Part shown: positions 49,206 through 60,910 of the stretch, in pieces
Position numbering within the stretch: the first letter of the stretch is position 1
Layout: each line of letters opens with the position of its first letter
Assembly (NCBI GenBank): GCA_944472135.2
Contig: OX235270.1
Span: forward strand, 57,913,267-57,977,266
Direction: 5' to 3'
DNA: 64,000 nucleotides
Origin: Trichobilharzia regenti
Taxonomy: Eukaryota > Platyhelminthes > Trematoda > Strigeidida > Schistosomatidae
The notes under the pieces: generated by a model
What the model was told of the DNA's origin: nothing
Seen by the model: only the letters and a program-made list of their open reading frames with translations
The model's database searches: none
Made by a program: the position numbers and the translations under genes

Positions 49206-50134
49206 TAAGACTTGATCACTAAATCTGTATAAAACCAAAATGAGACAAATTACAACAAGTCGAAATTGATTTTTGCCCTCTGTTTTTTAAATTGCTGAAG
49301 GCAAGAAACTCACGTCTTATATTGCTGTTATTATCATTCCTAATACCACTGACCTAATATTAAGAGACGAAACTGCTACTCTTTATTAGGTAAATAAGTC
49401 AAGAGTGAAAAACGTCATAAATAGAAACAAGGAAACACGACAACAGGAAAAGGCGGGGAAATTAGAGAAAAGAGGAAGGGAAAGTGTATTCTCCAGGGGA
49501 ATATATTAGGGATAAGATAAGAAAACTGACATAAATATAAACAGTGATATTACAGAACAGTAAATAAGAAAAAAGAGAAAAAAGTCGATATTTTCTTTAT
49601 TTACCAATTTGATATGAATAGTTTTATAAATGTTTATTACCAGAAGGGGATGAGGGAGAAAGATGGAGAGAGAAAGAGGAAATAATGAAGATGAACAGGT
49701 TGAAATGAAACAGTCGTTTGACTGGTGGCCAGTACCTGTTTGTTAATTTCAAGACAATCCTCTCCGACAATCGATATCATTTGAAGAATTACTAATTGAC
49801 AGGATAAGAAGAAGAAGATTAGTTGTATTATATAAGTTTGTTTTCCTTCAGCAGTTTTCGTCAACTAGTTTAAACAGAATTGATTCAGGGAATGTTAATT
49901 CTGGTGGTAGATATGGTTAAATTCCGGGGTTAGTTGAAAATCCACTGGACTGTTCTGTTAAAAAACTCTTGCTTCACTTTACCAGTCAGTAAACATCCTT
50001 TAACTTAGATTTCACTGCTTCCTACAAGTATCTCTAGTGATTCATTTCGTAGTATTAAATAGTTATTCAAATGAAAGTTTATAGAGTAGTCTTTGTTGGA
50101 CAGTAATTGGTGATCGCAAATAATTATAATAATT
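49206..50134. other. Intergenic stretch, nothing recognised
   Basis: Purine-rich on the plus strand (49430-49690, AGAGGAAGGG-type runs); no gene recognised. Confidence 0.45.
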
Positions 50135-50245
50135 ATAATTCGAATCTCGGTGGGTGCGTACTGCTGAAGAGTCCCAAACTAGGACGAAAAAGCTGTCCAG
50201 TACTCCCAGGTTTTCCAGTGGTTCTCTAACTGATGTCAGCTCATG
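50135..50245 (+). mobile_element. SINE-alpha-like element, truncated, hammerhead core mutated
   Basis: TTCGAATCTCGGTGGGTGCG is a decayed B box region, followed by TACTGCTGAAGAGTCCCAAA, CTAGGACGAAAA, AGCTGTCCAGTACTCCCAGG and TTTTCCAGTGGTTCTCTAAC. The stem II strands GTCC and GGAC pair perfectly. The core has one change (CTGCTGA for CTGATGA). GTACTG upstream can pair with CAGTAC downstream as an outer helix. The A-box part is missing. Confidence 0.7.
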
Positions 50246-50570
50246 ATTAAATCCTCCATGCAAATAATTATAAGGTTAAATAGTTTAGATTATGGATTTT
50301 TGTGGAGATATGGACTAATTTTGAATGTGAATTTCGTCATGGAAGAACGCCAGTTAGTGATCACTGAAAAAACACATAATACTGGGCAACTGTCGCTTCT
50401 TTATGTTGGGACTTCTCGGCAGCACGCATGCACCAGCCCACTAGAGGTTGAAAGCACGAAGTCCAGGTCATCAGGCTAGCTCTTTGGTTATTTAGCCACT
50501 TGAAACTGAATTCAGTGACCCATGAATTCTAACTTTGTCAATTCTTGGTAAGGCTCTACTCTTAGTTAGT

Positions 50571-50786
50571 TTTTTTATTCCTTCACGTTTCCACTGGAAC
50601 ACATGACTTCAAACTAGCACTTTGAAGTTTCAGTAGCAGTGGTTTTTATCTTTATGGGGTAAGGTTGCTAGCCTCATGCCCAACCTTCCCTCTTTGTTGG
50701 GATTTTAATCGGCAAAGGGAGGAAAAGGTATGCACCGGCCGAGAAGCGAACCCGGTCCACGTGCATGATTGCCCGCCGACAAACAC
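50571..50786 (-). mobile_element. SINE-2 copy
   Basis: On the minus strand: a head remnant around ATCATGCACGTGGACC, a B box GGTTCGCTTC, the SINE-2 body (AAAGAGGGAAGGTTGGGCAT, TAGCAACC) and the tail CATGTGTTCCAGTGGAAACG, TGAAGGAATAAAAAAA. The 5' end is decayed and the end is approximate. Confidence 0.75.
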
Positions 50787-51029
50787 TCTAAATTGGTGCT
50801 TTCAAATAATTTCCACTTCACCTTGACATAGTGAACCTAACTGGTTATGACTTCTCATCAAAGCTTCAGGACATCCATTCAGTAGACAATAGGTTTCGTA
50901 TCGATATAGATTAATTTAAGTGGAAATTCCGTCACTATGTCAAAGTGAAATGGAAACCAATCGAAGACATCACTTGAGGATAGTATCATATCACGAAGTG
51001 ACGAAGAATTCCTGGGTTATTGGATTTAG

Positions 51030-51195
51030 GTCGGTGTCAAAATGGCCCACGAACTTGGTCTTGTATCCTAAACATTCTGGGTTCAATCACTGTCGGGTTC
51101 GTGGGTACACACTGATGAAGAGTCCTGAAGTAAGACAATACAGATATTTTGTGCTCCGTGGTTCTCAATGATCTCTAACTGATTTTAGTGTGTGA
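51030..51195 (+). mobile_element. SINE-alpha-like element, CTGATGA intact, GAAA lost
   Basis: TCTGGGTTCAATCACTG is a decayed B box, followed by GTGGGTACACACTGATGAAG with an intact CTGATGA (51112-51118) and AGTCCTGAAGTAAGACAATA. The second core motif GAAAC has become AATAC. The element continues GTGGTTCTCAATGATCTCTA. Confidence 0.6.
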
Positions 51196-51721
51196 CGGAA
51201 TCTACATTCAAAGTTAATTGATTTGCTAAGAATTTTTCCCAAAAGTTTATCCTCCTTTTTCATGCATTACCTCTTGTTACGATAGCTGTTTGGAACACAT
51301 GAACACAGTTATTAAGAATCTGTCAGTTAGCTCGTATACTCCAGTTATATGCACTGCAGGTACCCCATGATACATCACGGTGCTAATCGTGAAATTTTAA
51401 ATTTCTAAGCTCAGCTTTCTGCGAAAGTAAAATACTAAGTATTTATGTTTTTATTTGTGTTTGATTCGAAGAAAATTGAATCCAAGAAAAAAAACAGCTG
51501 CACTCTGTTTCAATTCGCTTACAAGTTAGGATAAAAATTCGTCCAAATAAATTATTGCTTTCATTCACATGCCATGAGGTGGATTTGGTGGAGATAAAAG
51601 TGTGACGTGACCAGTGGGGTACAGTCGGTCGGGTGTGAGAACGAATAATCACCGATGATATCCGTTAGTGATTGCTCCATATCATGAATTGACAGAAGTT
51701 GGAATTCATGGACCGTTAGAT

Positions 51722-51895
51722 CGGGTCCCAGTGGCTTAGTGGTCTACGAGTTCGCATTGTAACCAGAAGGTCCTGGGTTCGAACCCCGGTAAGTATGTGC
51801 TTTGAAGAGTCCTAAACCAGGACGAAACGGCTGCCCAGTACTCCCAGGTCTTCCAATCTTCCTCCAACCGATGTCATTTCAAGATGATATCTTGA
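51722..51895 (+). mobile_element. SINE-alpha-like element, best preserved copy
   Basis: The A-box-like CAGTGGCTTAGTGGTCTACG is followed by CCAGAAGGTCCTGG and a consensus B box GGTTCGAACCCCGG. After GTATGTGCTTTGAAG comes stem II AGTCCTAAACCAGGAC (both strands complementary) and an intact GAAAC. The first core motif is destroyed (CTTTGAA for CTGATGA). It continues CTGCCCAGTACTCCCAGGTC. A pol III promoter still looks usable. Confidence 0.78.
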
Positions 51896-52019
51896 AACTA
51901 ATCAAATTTCCGCAAACTAACACCTGAAGCCAAAAATGTGTCAATAATATGCAACGTTAATCGCACAGAATTTTCGTGTCAACATTTGAAGGAAAGAGGT
52001 ATTTTTAATTCCTTGCTTA

Positions 52020-52190
52020 GTGAGTGGAAATCGGGGCTTCAGGCTGTTGTTTGGTATTGTATCTACTTGGTAGGGTTTCTAGCCTCACGTCTCACCTCCC
52101 CTTTTTTCCAACTGGCTCCTAACTAGGCAAAGTTTAAGAGTGCGTCGGTCACGAACAGAACCTTTGGAGTAACAGTATGCTGTACACCGA
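52020..52190 (-). mobile_element. Decayed SINE-2 copy
   Basis: On the minus strand it has GTTCTGTTCGTGACCGACGC, GCACTC, then CTAGTTAGGAGCCAGTTGG and CTAGAAACCCTACC, with CTGAAGCCCC in place of the usual tail start. The head beyond the GACGCAC block is scrambled. Confidence 0.5.
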
Positions 52191-52822
52191 CTTAATGCAA
52201 ACTTATAAATAATTATATTGTAGAACAGAAAGATCAGTCGACAACTGTGTAGTTTTGCGTACTTCACAAGAAGGGTCGCCATTCTCAAGTACCTAACAAC
52301 AGTGGATACTCAGCTATAATGCATCGTCTCTACATTTGTCGTCATTCAAGACAATCGTTTTGCAAGCATTTCGTTTTTAAAATGTACGAAACATCATTAT
52401 CTTTTCTTACCGATTTATTGTAATCAACTTTATCTCCCCTTTTTAATGATCTACTTATGTGTACTTTGAAGCGTTGCTCTACTCACAATGCCGGTATTGA
52501 TCTAATCAGGAGGGAGTAAAAGACAATGCAAGTAACTATGTACTACGTGTGCTTCCTTTTTGTTATTCTCTATCTATCACTCTATTATCTAATTAATGGA
52601 CGCAATGGCTTTTAAAATATACATACACTAATCGATCATTTTTGAAACTGCTTACGCATTATAACAAAATTAAAATTTTTCAAATGTTACATTAGAAAAT
52701 GGATAGAATCGTTCGTTTTTGTTATCTAGATATATTTTGTGATGTGTGTGAAGTAGAATAAAAATTTGATTACAGTTCATCGGAAAACTTTTAAGGGTGG
52801 AGAGTTTATTTTACAAATTAGA

Positions 52823-52853
<31 letters not shown>

Positions 52854-54031
52854 TTTCTAGCATCATGTGATATTAATGCGTTAAGCAGTTAGGCAGAAAA
52901 GTTTGAAACGATTTTAGTATACACTCAAGAGTGTTTTACAGACTGTTTCAAAACACATTCAATTCTTCGGTAAACTTCACTGAAATAGTGAGTATGATAA
53001 GCGACTTTCACACCACCAACAACCCAAATGAAGTAGATTTAGAAGATCTCTGAAGAGACTTTGCCTTTTTTCTACTCGTAAAATCTACTTGATGGATTTT
53101 AACGAAGATAAATCATTGGCAAAGAGATACATCGTGGTAATTCCCACCAAAAAGAAGAAATAGACGACTGAGTTTCTGTTACCTATCATGATTGTGAAAA
53201 CAAGTGACCAAATGTGCTGTAATTCCATATTAGATAATTTTTCTTGATATAACACACAGAGATTCATTATTAATACTTATCTAATATGGACTTACATTCT
53301 ACCGCAGTGCCCACTTTCTACAACAGTACTGTAAAGGTTTCTATGTCGAGGTGAACTGTTTCCCTCAATACTGAAACCCTAATGATACAGCCATTCAACT
53401 AGACGATAAGATAGTTATATTTTTCAACTAAAACAGTATAATAGTAATATATGAGAGATAAGTACAGTATTTAGTTCGATTGCTTCTATCTGCTCAACAT
53501 CATTTAAACGATAGTTATGGTGAGCGAGCGTTTTAGAAAAATAGACTGTATATGACCTTCTGTAACAGAAAACAATTCACTTCTTGAAAAAAACCAAAGG
53601 CTGATGGAGATTTAAAAGTTGGACAGATGTGACGCATACTTGTAGTAATCAAAAAAAGCTTTACCTCCTTAAACTTTTATTTACTGATTTAATTCATTCT
53701 TGACGTCAGAAAGGTGTCTGATTGCATTGAATTGCATTGACAGTTTATCTTGCGTTAAATAGAAAGTGGTCATTCACAGATGTCTTAGAACCGATTGCGT
53801 ATAGTTCTCTTACACAAGGATGTATTTTAATAGTATGTATTGACTGTAAGGCATAAAATCCTTATCTAACTACTAGAAATTACTAAAATCAAACTAAACC
53901 TGGATAGTTAAGTTTAACTCGAATGGTAACGTTTGAATGAACTGTCACCTAATGCACATACATCTAAAATTATCAGATAAGCTGTTAATTGATATGCTGA
54001 ATTTTAAATCAGTCCTTGTTTACTGTTACCT

Positions 54032-54066
<35 letters not shown>

Positions 54067-56858
54067 ATCCTGACCTATTGATTTTTTAAATATCTAGCGT
54101 ATAGTATACGAATCCACTGCTAAGTAACTCAGTCTCCAACATCTCTGAACCAAGAAATTTCTAACGATTTCAATAAGTCAATAGGCAATAAGTATGTAGT
54201 GTAGACACTTTGAAGATGGTTTATTAGTATCCAACAGTGAAATTCACTATGCTATACTGTTGCATCCGTCAACCTATAATGGGAACTTGATGGAATTCGA
54301 TTAGAACTTCAACTGTAAACTCATATTTGTAAGCATTTTAATGACTAAACTGTGAACATTTATTTTGCTGGTTTCGTAATTTGATGGTTCTACTCTGGAT
54401 CTACTACAGACTACTGGATCTTCAGCTTTTCTCAATTTTCAGAGATGTTCTTGGTAAAGAATAACTAACACACAAATTATTCAGTTAGTTTAGGACTAAG
54501 GAAAATATGTTTTTATGCAGCGGAATTTCGAAGTGACAAATATTTACATACCAGCATAGACTCTTCATTGGATTACGCAGAAGTGAAAATCTTATCTTTA
54601 TTCAAGATAAGGCCTATTAACCGCTTTCCTGATCAGTTTTATAGTACTGGTTTACCAAAATATGTAGTTGTTTTGTAGAACCGTTCACTGTCCTTCAGTC
54701 ATACACACGTGCGTGAACACATCTACAGAACTCGAAAGGTTTTATACCCTAAAGCCACAGTCACAAGTTAGTCGGTATATATGAAATAATTGTACTAATT
54801 ATACCGACAGTAGTGTGCTGCAAGTGGAAAAATCAAGTTTGTTTAAAGGTGACTTTGATGAAAAATTATTCCATAAAATTAATTCAACTGGAACTGGACT
54901 TGTTTCGCTACGCATACGTGGTTCGTCTAGTAGACTTGCATGACGCTAATACAAGACAAAATCATTTTCAGGACAACAATACTACTAGTCATTTTCATAC
55001 AGTAAAAAAAACCATTGACCTTATTATTAACAGTGAGTAGTACCGTATCAATGGTTGGAAGAATTACTGGGGTGGGATATCAGTGATATAGAAAAAACCT
55101 GAAGTTGTCTAGATATGTATGCAATGTCACAGAGTTTCAGAGTTTTCAGTTAGTTATGATTATTGATGAAACTACTTTTTACAGCTTTGGATAAGCAGAC
55201 TATCACTGACACTTTCATGGTTAGTGCCTAAAGTTTAAAAAAACGGCTGAGCTACATCACTACTGGAACCAGAAGCCCTTTTATTCATAGTTGTAATTCA
55301 GAGCGGGGAATTAACTAGTGACGACCACTGCTAGTAGGCTGTCATGGTAGGAAAAGAGATAAACTGGAATTATTACTTCATGTCAAGGATTCAAAATTAT
55401 TTAGGAAATTAAAATCCGATAAAGTAGGCTATCCAATCCCAAGGACATTTTGGCAATCTTGTGAATGAACTGCTGCTTGGTGGTAATCATATACTTCAGA
55501 TGAATTCTATGAAAAAAACATTCTTTTCATAAAAATTAAGCACCGTGAAAGTCTCAAAGACTATCTGTAATTAGTTACTGTAAGTAGTTACAAATTGAAC
55601 TTGTCAAACATGTCACCATTTTCGTTGTTGTACTATCTGAACTGAACGACTTAAAAAAGAAGCTTTCTTTGTCTTTCTGGTCGACGTCTTCATTGTTGAC
55701 TTCATTAGGAAGTAAGCTTTTGAAATTCTCGATGAGTATAATGGCTGTCTCTCACGACGACCCTAGAGGCAACTGGTTGTTCCTAGAGATTCTCCAAACC
55801 GCAGTGCATCCTGGCTCTTCCGAATAAAGCTTGTATACAAATTATTCTGTGTGCTAATGGAATGTCACTTGTAACTGAGTATTTGATCTGCCCTACAAAT
55901 CTTCCCCACTATTTATACATTTCCTAGCCTCGTACCATTTAAATTTTTGAATGAGTTCCAAAAAATATGATACGCTTCGTATGTATTTCTGTTTTTTTAA
56001 TATACTCCCCCCCCCCCAAAAGAAAATTACTTGCGAGCATGCTTAATGTTTTCAGAGTTGAAATACTTATAGTGCCTGTTAACTAAGTTACATTAAATGT
56101 CCTCTTCGGTCTTCCTTCAATCCGTCCCCTCGATTTCCGATAGAATTTCACCCAACCTTTAACCGACTGCTTTTCAACCATCTCAGGTATGACCTTTGAC
56201 CTATCTGGTTTTATGCATGAAGTTTGTATAGTAATTAGCGTTTCTATGATTCAGTAAGTCTTCATATACATTTCTGTGGCTATGTATCTTTCATAGGTGG
56301 TCTGCCTAAAACTTGGACTACTGAAAACCTCCATCAATATACTGCATATAGTTTCTGTTACTCACTTTGTTTAAATCTAGTGAAACATGACCTCTAATAG
56401 TGTTGTTTACTTTGGGTGAGTATTTAAAACATTTACGATCGGCGGTTTCTATTAAACATGAGAAAAACACTATCCCTCATGGCAGCTCAGCCTAGTACAT
56501 GAGGTGACCGTTCTTTAGTGGTGTCCTTTGTTCGCAAAACGTACCCCTGAACGTTTTATGATTGGTATTCGATATAATTGTCTCGTGTATTTCTTGAAGG
56601 AGGAGAAGAAGAGATATCATAATGGATTGATTTGGGCTTCAGGTCAGGTAGGACTGTGCCACACGGTCTACAGTCAACTAATCTTTTATTTAAAGATCCT
56701 GAACGAAGAGAAGATATTATGCAATAAACTGAGCTAAAATTTCTGTACATATATAAATAAACATTGTTCAGAATAAAGCCATTACTATTATCATATTACG
56801 CTAATTCTGTAGTGAAAATGGTCTTCACATAGCACCGCTTGGTAATTGAGTGTACCAT
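52191..56858. other. Intergenic stretch, no gene recognised
   Basis: TA tracts lie at 52823-52850 and 54033-54063, and a run of 11 C at 56007-56017. Small frames (54813-55040 and 56528-56737) carry no recognisable motif. A string TACCGCAGTGCCCAC near 53308 resembles TACCACAGTGCCCAA at 34320 and TACCACAGTACCCGA at 12812, so a further low-copy repeat may exist. Confidence 0.45.
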
Positions 56859-57066
56859 GTGCGTCGGTGGCACAGTGGTTAGGACTCTCGCCGACCATGC
56901 ACATGGTCCGAGGTTCGATCCCCTGCCGACGCACACCTGATATCTATGGTCGGCCTGCGAAATTTGGGCTACCGATATCCATGCTGAAAATTCCATACTT
57001 GTACCAAAAATACAGTGTGGAATCAAGCTGTAATCAAAAATATAAAAAAATAAAATATAAAAAAAT
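56859..57066 (+). mobile_element. SINE-1 copy, near consensus
   Basis: The head GTGCGTCGGTGGCACAGTGG, the hairpin GACCATGCACATGGTC, the B box GGTTCGATCCCC and the closing CCGACGCAC are all intact. The SINE-1 tail is complete and ends in an A-rich tract broken by T (AATATAAAAAAATAAAATAT). Open frames crossing it on both strands merely read through SINE sequence. Confidence 0.92.
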
Positions 57067-57149
57067 TTTGAATCCAAGTCTAAACGATTATAGTGACTGT
57101 CTCTGATTTTAACCTGCTAGCATACATTGCAACGTCGGGTACCCTTTCG

Positions 57150-57330
57150 CGCACCTAGTGGAACACAGAACTTCAAGCTTTAGGCTTCGAAGTTCGAGCA
57201 GCGCTCGTGCTATTCCTTACGCATTGGGTTTGTAAGTCTCACGCATAACCTTCCCCATTTATCGGGCTAGTTGAGGTTCAACATTTGGTTAACAGAAAAT
57301 CGAACTCAGTTCACCTGATTCACTTGGTAT
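57150..57330 (-). mobile_element. Decayed SINE-2 copy
   Basis: On the minus strand it has AATGGGGAAGGTTATGCGTG, CAAACCCAATGCG, CGAAGCCTAAAGCTTGAAG and TTCTGTGTTCCACTAGGTGC. The tRNA-like head is barely recognisable. It lies about 85 bp from a SINE-1 copy in the other orientation. Confidence 0.6.
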
Positions 57331-58387
57331 GAATAAATCCTGCCGACACGACAACAGGGAATAAATATGCCACTACCACACCCATTCTTCATACTATCCT
57401 TTTTTCTGTCTATGATTACATCTTTCCTGAAAAATGTTTTTCTTCTCTACCTAACTCACAGCTTCCTGGCTAACTCTTGATTTTGATCACTTCCCTACTT
57501 TTTATCTGTTTTTTTTGTTTTACTGTATCCTTAATCTATTATTGTTGAAAGATTTTGAAATATGCTTTAGTTACAAACACTACGTCAATGCATTATTCTT
57601 TTATCAAATGGTATCCTGTTAGTTAGGGGATAAAAAGCCGCTGTAGTGAAGTCAACTCTACAATCATTCCGTGTTCTTTTCTTTCATTTTCAATAATAAC
57701 TTCTTACTGAACTTGAATTTTCTTCTCGATATCATCAGTATATTGAAATCTAGTCGACAATGGTGGTCAAACTAGAATATTGTCTAGTTAGTTTGTTGTC
57801 ACGTGGGGGTGGAGGATGGAGAGAGAAAATTATTATTACAGAGAGACTGCTTAGGTTTATTGATTATCCGATTACTATGCCCCTGGCAAGTGAATGAATG
57901 CTTGCCTACTGGAAGTGAGGATAAAATACTCCCAAGGCTAACCAGTTTTTGTCTGGTATAATATGGTTTACACTAATTCTCTGTCTCCAACATAATGCTA
58001 TTGACGAACCTTTTTGAAATAATTATTTGGACTAACTAAATTTGAAATACTACCAAACTGTAAGCCAGAGGACTTTGACTCGCACAATGGGTCAAGAATT
58101 GTAAAATGAGTGAATTTAAAATTTACCCACTACAGGTTGGGGTAGTGTGGAGTGGATATTTATATTATTTGTCTCTATTCAATGACCTCTTTCATTTGAC
58201 TTCTACACATGAGTTTGAAACATTTCTATTCAAATTATTCAAAACCATGAGGAATTTTACACAGAAATTTATCAGTTCAGAATGTTGTACTTCAAAAAAG
58301 AACCACATAACAGAAGTGTAAAACAACCTTGAATGAAAGATGTACAAGGAGGAGGACGACCAGTCGGATATTATGCATGCGCTAAAT
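57331..58387. other. Intergenic stretch, nothing recognised
   Basis: Only a 71-codon plus-strand frame without motifs (58106-58321). Confidence 0.45.
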
Positions 58388-58590
58388 GTGCGTCGGTGGC
58401 ACAGTGGTTAGGACTCTCGCCGACCATGAACATGGTCCGGGGTTCGAGCCCGCACCAACGCACATCTGATATCTATGGTCGGCCTGCAAAATTTGGGCTA
58501 CCGATATCCATGCTGAAAATTCCATACTTGTACCGAAAATACAGTGTGGAATCAAGCTGTAAATAAAAAATAAATAAATAAAAAAATTAA
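58388..58590 (+). mobile_element. SINE-1 copy
   Basis: The head GTGCGTCGGTGGCACAGTGG, the hairpin GACCATGAACATGGTC and the B box GGTTCGAGCCC precede a closing arm CCAACGCAC. The SINE-1 tail is complete and ends (AATA)n-rich. No target duplication was found. Confidence 0.9.
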
Positions 58591-58712
58591 ACGAGCCTTT
58601 TGTATCCAATTAAATGGTGTTAACTACTTTTGCTCATTTCTCTGTTGTTTCATATTGTTTTTTTTAATCATCTCTTCACCTTTGACATATATAATTTTTA
58701 AGTAATTTTCAG

Positions 58713-59157
58713 TAGTGGAAACACTGAAAATGCCAAGGAATTTCTAGAAGCCCAGTACTCAAGCGAGTTAGCAATTAAAAAGCACATTATTATAGACCAA
58801 GTTTACCAGCTGATGAAAAGTGAATTAACTGACGAGGAAGTTTGAGTCCCAAGTCAATAAAAAATGATCAGTGGAGAAGTAAATGAACAGTCAGTCACGA
58901 CAGTGGTTGCTGAGGGATACGATTACATTATTCCTGGAACATTCAAATATGTTCATTTTATGATGAAACCTGCACTGAAGATGTTGTCTCGATGATAAAG
59001 AAAGTTCAACAGTAGATTTAATTTTGGCAAAGACAAACCAGAATCATGGCTGAACAACAAACAGATGCTGAATGCAAAAGCAGAAACTACTAGGCAAACA
59101 GGGTGTATGTCTTGGGGAGGGAGTAGTGACTTCATAGAGAGAATGACAGTAATATAA
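58713..59157 (+). pseudogene. Coding-looking fragment with in-frame stops, unknown
   Basis: After an acceptor-like TTTTCAG the frame reads SGNTENAKEFLEAQYSSELA, IKKHIIIDQVYQLMKSELTD, EEV and stops (TGA 58843), with AATAAA 11 nt later, so a short terminal exon is possible. The same frame continues past TAA with MISGEVNEQSVTTVVAEGYD, YIIPGTFKYVHF, then after TGA TAA with FNFGKDKPESWLNNKQ. This could instead be one decayed gene or retroelement piece. I do not recognise the protein. Four stops in about 148 codons is not rare enough in AT-rich DNA to prove coding. Confidence 0.25.
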
Positions 59158-60749
59158 ATAAGATTGGTATTAACAGCTCACTCCTGATGACAAATCAGAA
59201 GTTATATTGGACAACTCATATAAACGAAAGGCAAAATTTTGTAGCCATTTTAAGGTTTTTTAGTGTTTCACCGTTTCAGTGTTTTGAAGAACTCCACTAC
59301 TTACTGTTGAACAATAAATAATCTAGATTATTCAAGTTATCCATAAGCTTTATTGACTGTCTTCGCAATAAAATCAACCATCTCAGAGAGCACAACTCAT
59401 TCAATAGCATCCACCTTAGCTGCAGATGCTATCTACTATTACAACTAATGTTTATCTGTGTTGAGAATGTAAAAAGTAAGACGTCTTATCATCAAGTGAT
59501 AATTCTTGGTTCTAGTTGAAACTGGATAATCATCTCTGCGTTTCCTCAGCATTCACACGCAAAGACAAGCGGTCTTGACATGAACGGATTTCTAAATTGA
59601 CTGTCTTGTGATTAACCTAGTTGATTGTTACCAAAAACCAGAGCAAAACTTGTTGCGGCAAATCAAAGTTTTTAAAAATTCTGAACCTAAGGTACTTATT
59701 CGCCCAACAGTAATTATCAGGCAGCTTAATTCACTGAAAATATACTGCTCTTCTTTCATATTAGTAAGATGAAACAATTACTGGATTGTGAAAACGTTAT
59801 TTACGTTTGAAATTAAAGTCTGTCCATCAGGAAGTGATCACTTTATTTTATTATATACTAGTATATGATGTGTGTATATAATATATGTACTTACTTTAGA
59901 AAAATAAGTAAGAGAACGAACAATCAATGCATAGGAAGAGTCGATAAATATCACGTGACATCCAAGCAGCTTTTGTTTTCCAAAGTGTTACCTACTACCT
60001 AAACTGTCCACTTTAACAAAAACCTATTGTGTAATTAGGGCATCTGTATTATATTGTAAGTGAAATTTATTTGTGTCTTTCACAAAATCAAAGATTATTA
60101 GCCACGCCAGTTATAAAAAATCATTTTGATAAATCTTGGATAAAATCAATAACAATGATAATATAATCCTTTTCATCCTGAGAACAGGTTCTCATTCCAT
60201 TGGAATAAATAAAATAAAGCAAATGAAGAGAAAAGAAGTGACCTTGAAAATTTTTCTTCAGACAAAAATCAGACATGAATCAATGTTGGGAGAAATCCGC
60301 TATCTCTATCTAGCCATATCTTTACAAGTGAGAGGAACGAGAGAGTTGTGGAAAAAATTTATGGGGAACACCCGTTGGGAACAGAGTTCAGTACAGTATA
60401 TTTGCGTTGGGAACGATGAAGACGAGTAAGAGACGTACTAAATTGCTGGTCGAGTATTATAAGACATTTCAGTTGAAAATTTTAAGACGCTTCAAATTAA
60501 AAGCTTTCTAGCTTATCCTTTACTTCATTTATGTGTTTCACCAGAAATGGAGATTCAGTTATGATTGATACTGAGATATACTTTTAAAAAGCACAGAAGT
60601 ATCTGTACAATTTGTTTAAGTTATTATGTCAGTCAGTGGAACAATGTAGCATTTGAAATTTTATGGAGTCAGTGTCATGATACAGAAATTGATAACTGAT
60701 GCTTTGCTCATCAAATCACCTAAGAGTGCATTCAGAAGGGATGGTTCTA
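59158..60749. other. Intergenic stretch, no gene recognised
   Basis: A 97-codon plus-strand frame (60136-60429) is rich in Lys/Ile/Asn and lacks motifs or splice context. Nothing else was seen. Confidence 0.4.
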
Positions 60750-60910
60750 CGCCTGTCTTCCGGTAAGCAATATCGTTAACCACGCATGTGGTGGGGGTTT
60801 GAGCCTTGACAGATGAACTCCTAGACCTTGCTTAGCTAGTAGTAAGCTCGCTAAAGAGAGAAGGTTTCTTCATAATATAAGTAATTAGTAACCTGCAGTA
60901 CAAAATAAGT
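60750..60910 (+). mobile_element. Decayed SINE-2 copy
   Basis: A hairpin-like CCACGCATGTGG and GGGGTTTGAGCC stand where the head and B box should be. ACTCCTAGACCTTGCTTAGC, TAGTAAGCTCGCTAAAGAGA and GAAGGTTTCTTCATAATATA then follow the SINE-2 body. Confidence 0.5.

Noticed and set aside
56859..56935. tRNA gene
   Set aside because: The head has A- and B-box sequences and a closing stem, but it is one of many copies fused to a conserved non-tRNA tail, so it is the SINE head and not a functional tRNA.
60136..60429. 97-codon plus-strand gene
   Set aside because: No motif, no splice sites and low-complexity Lys/Ile/Asn composition.
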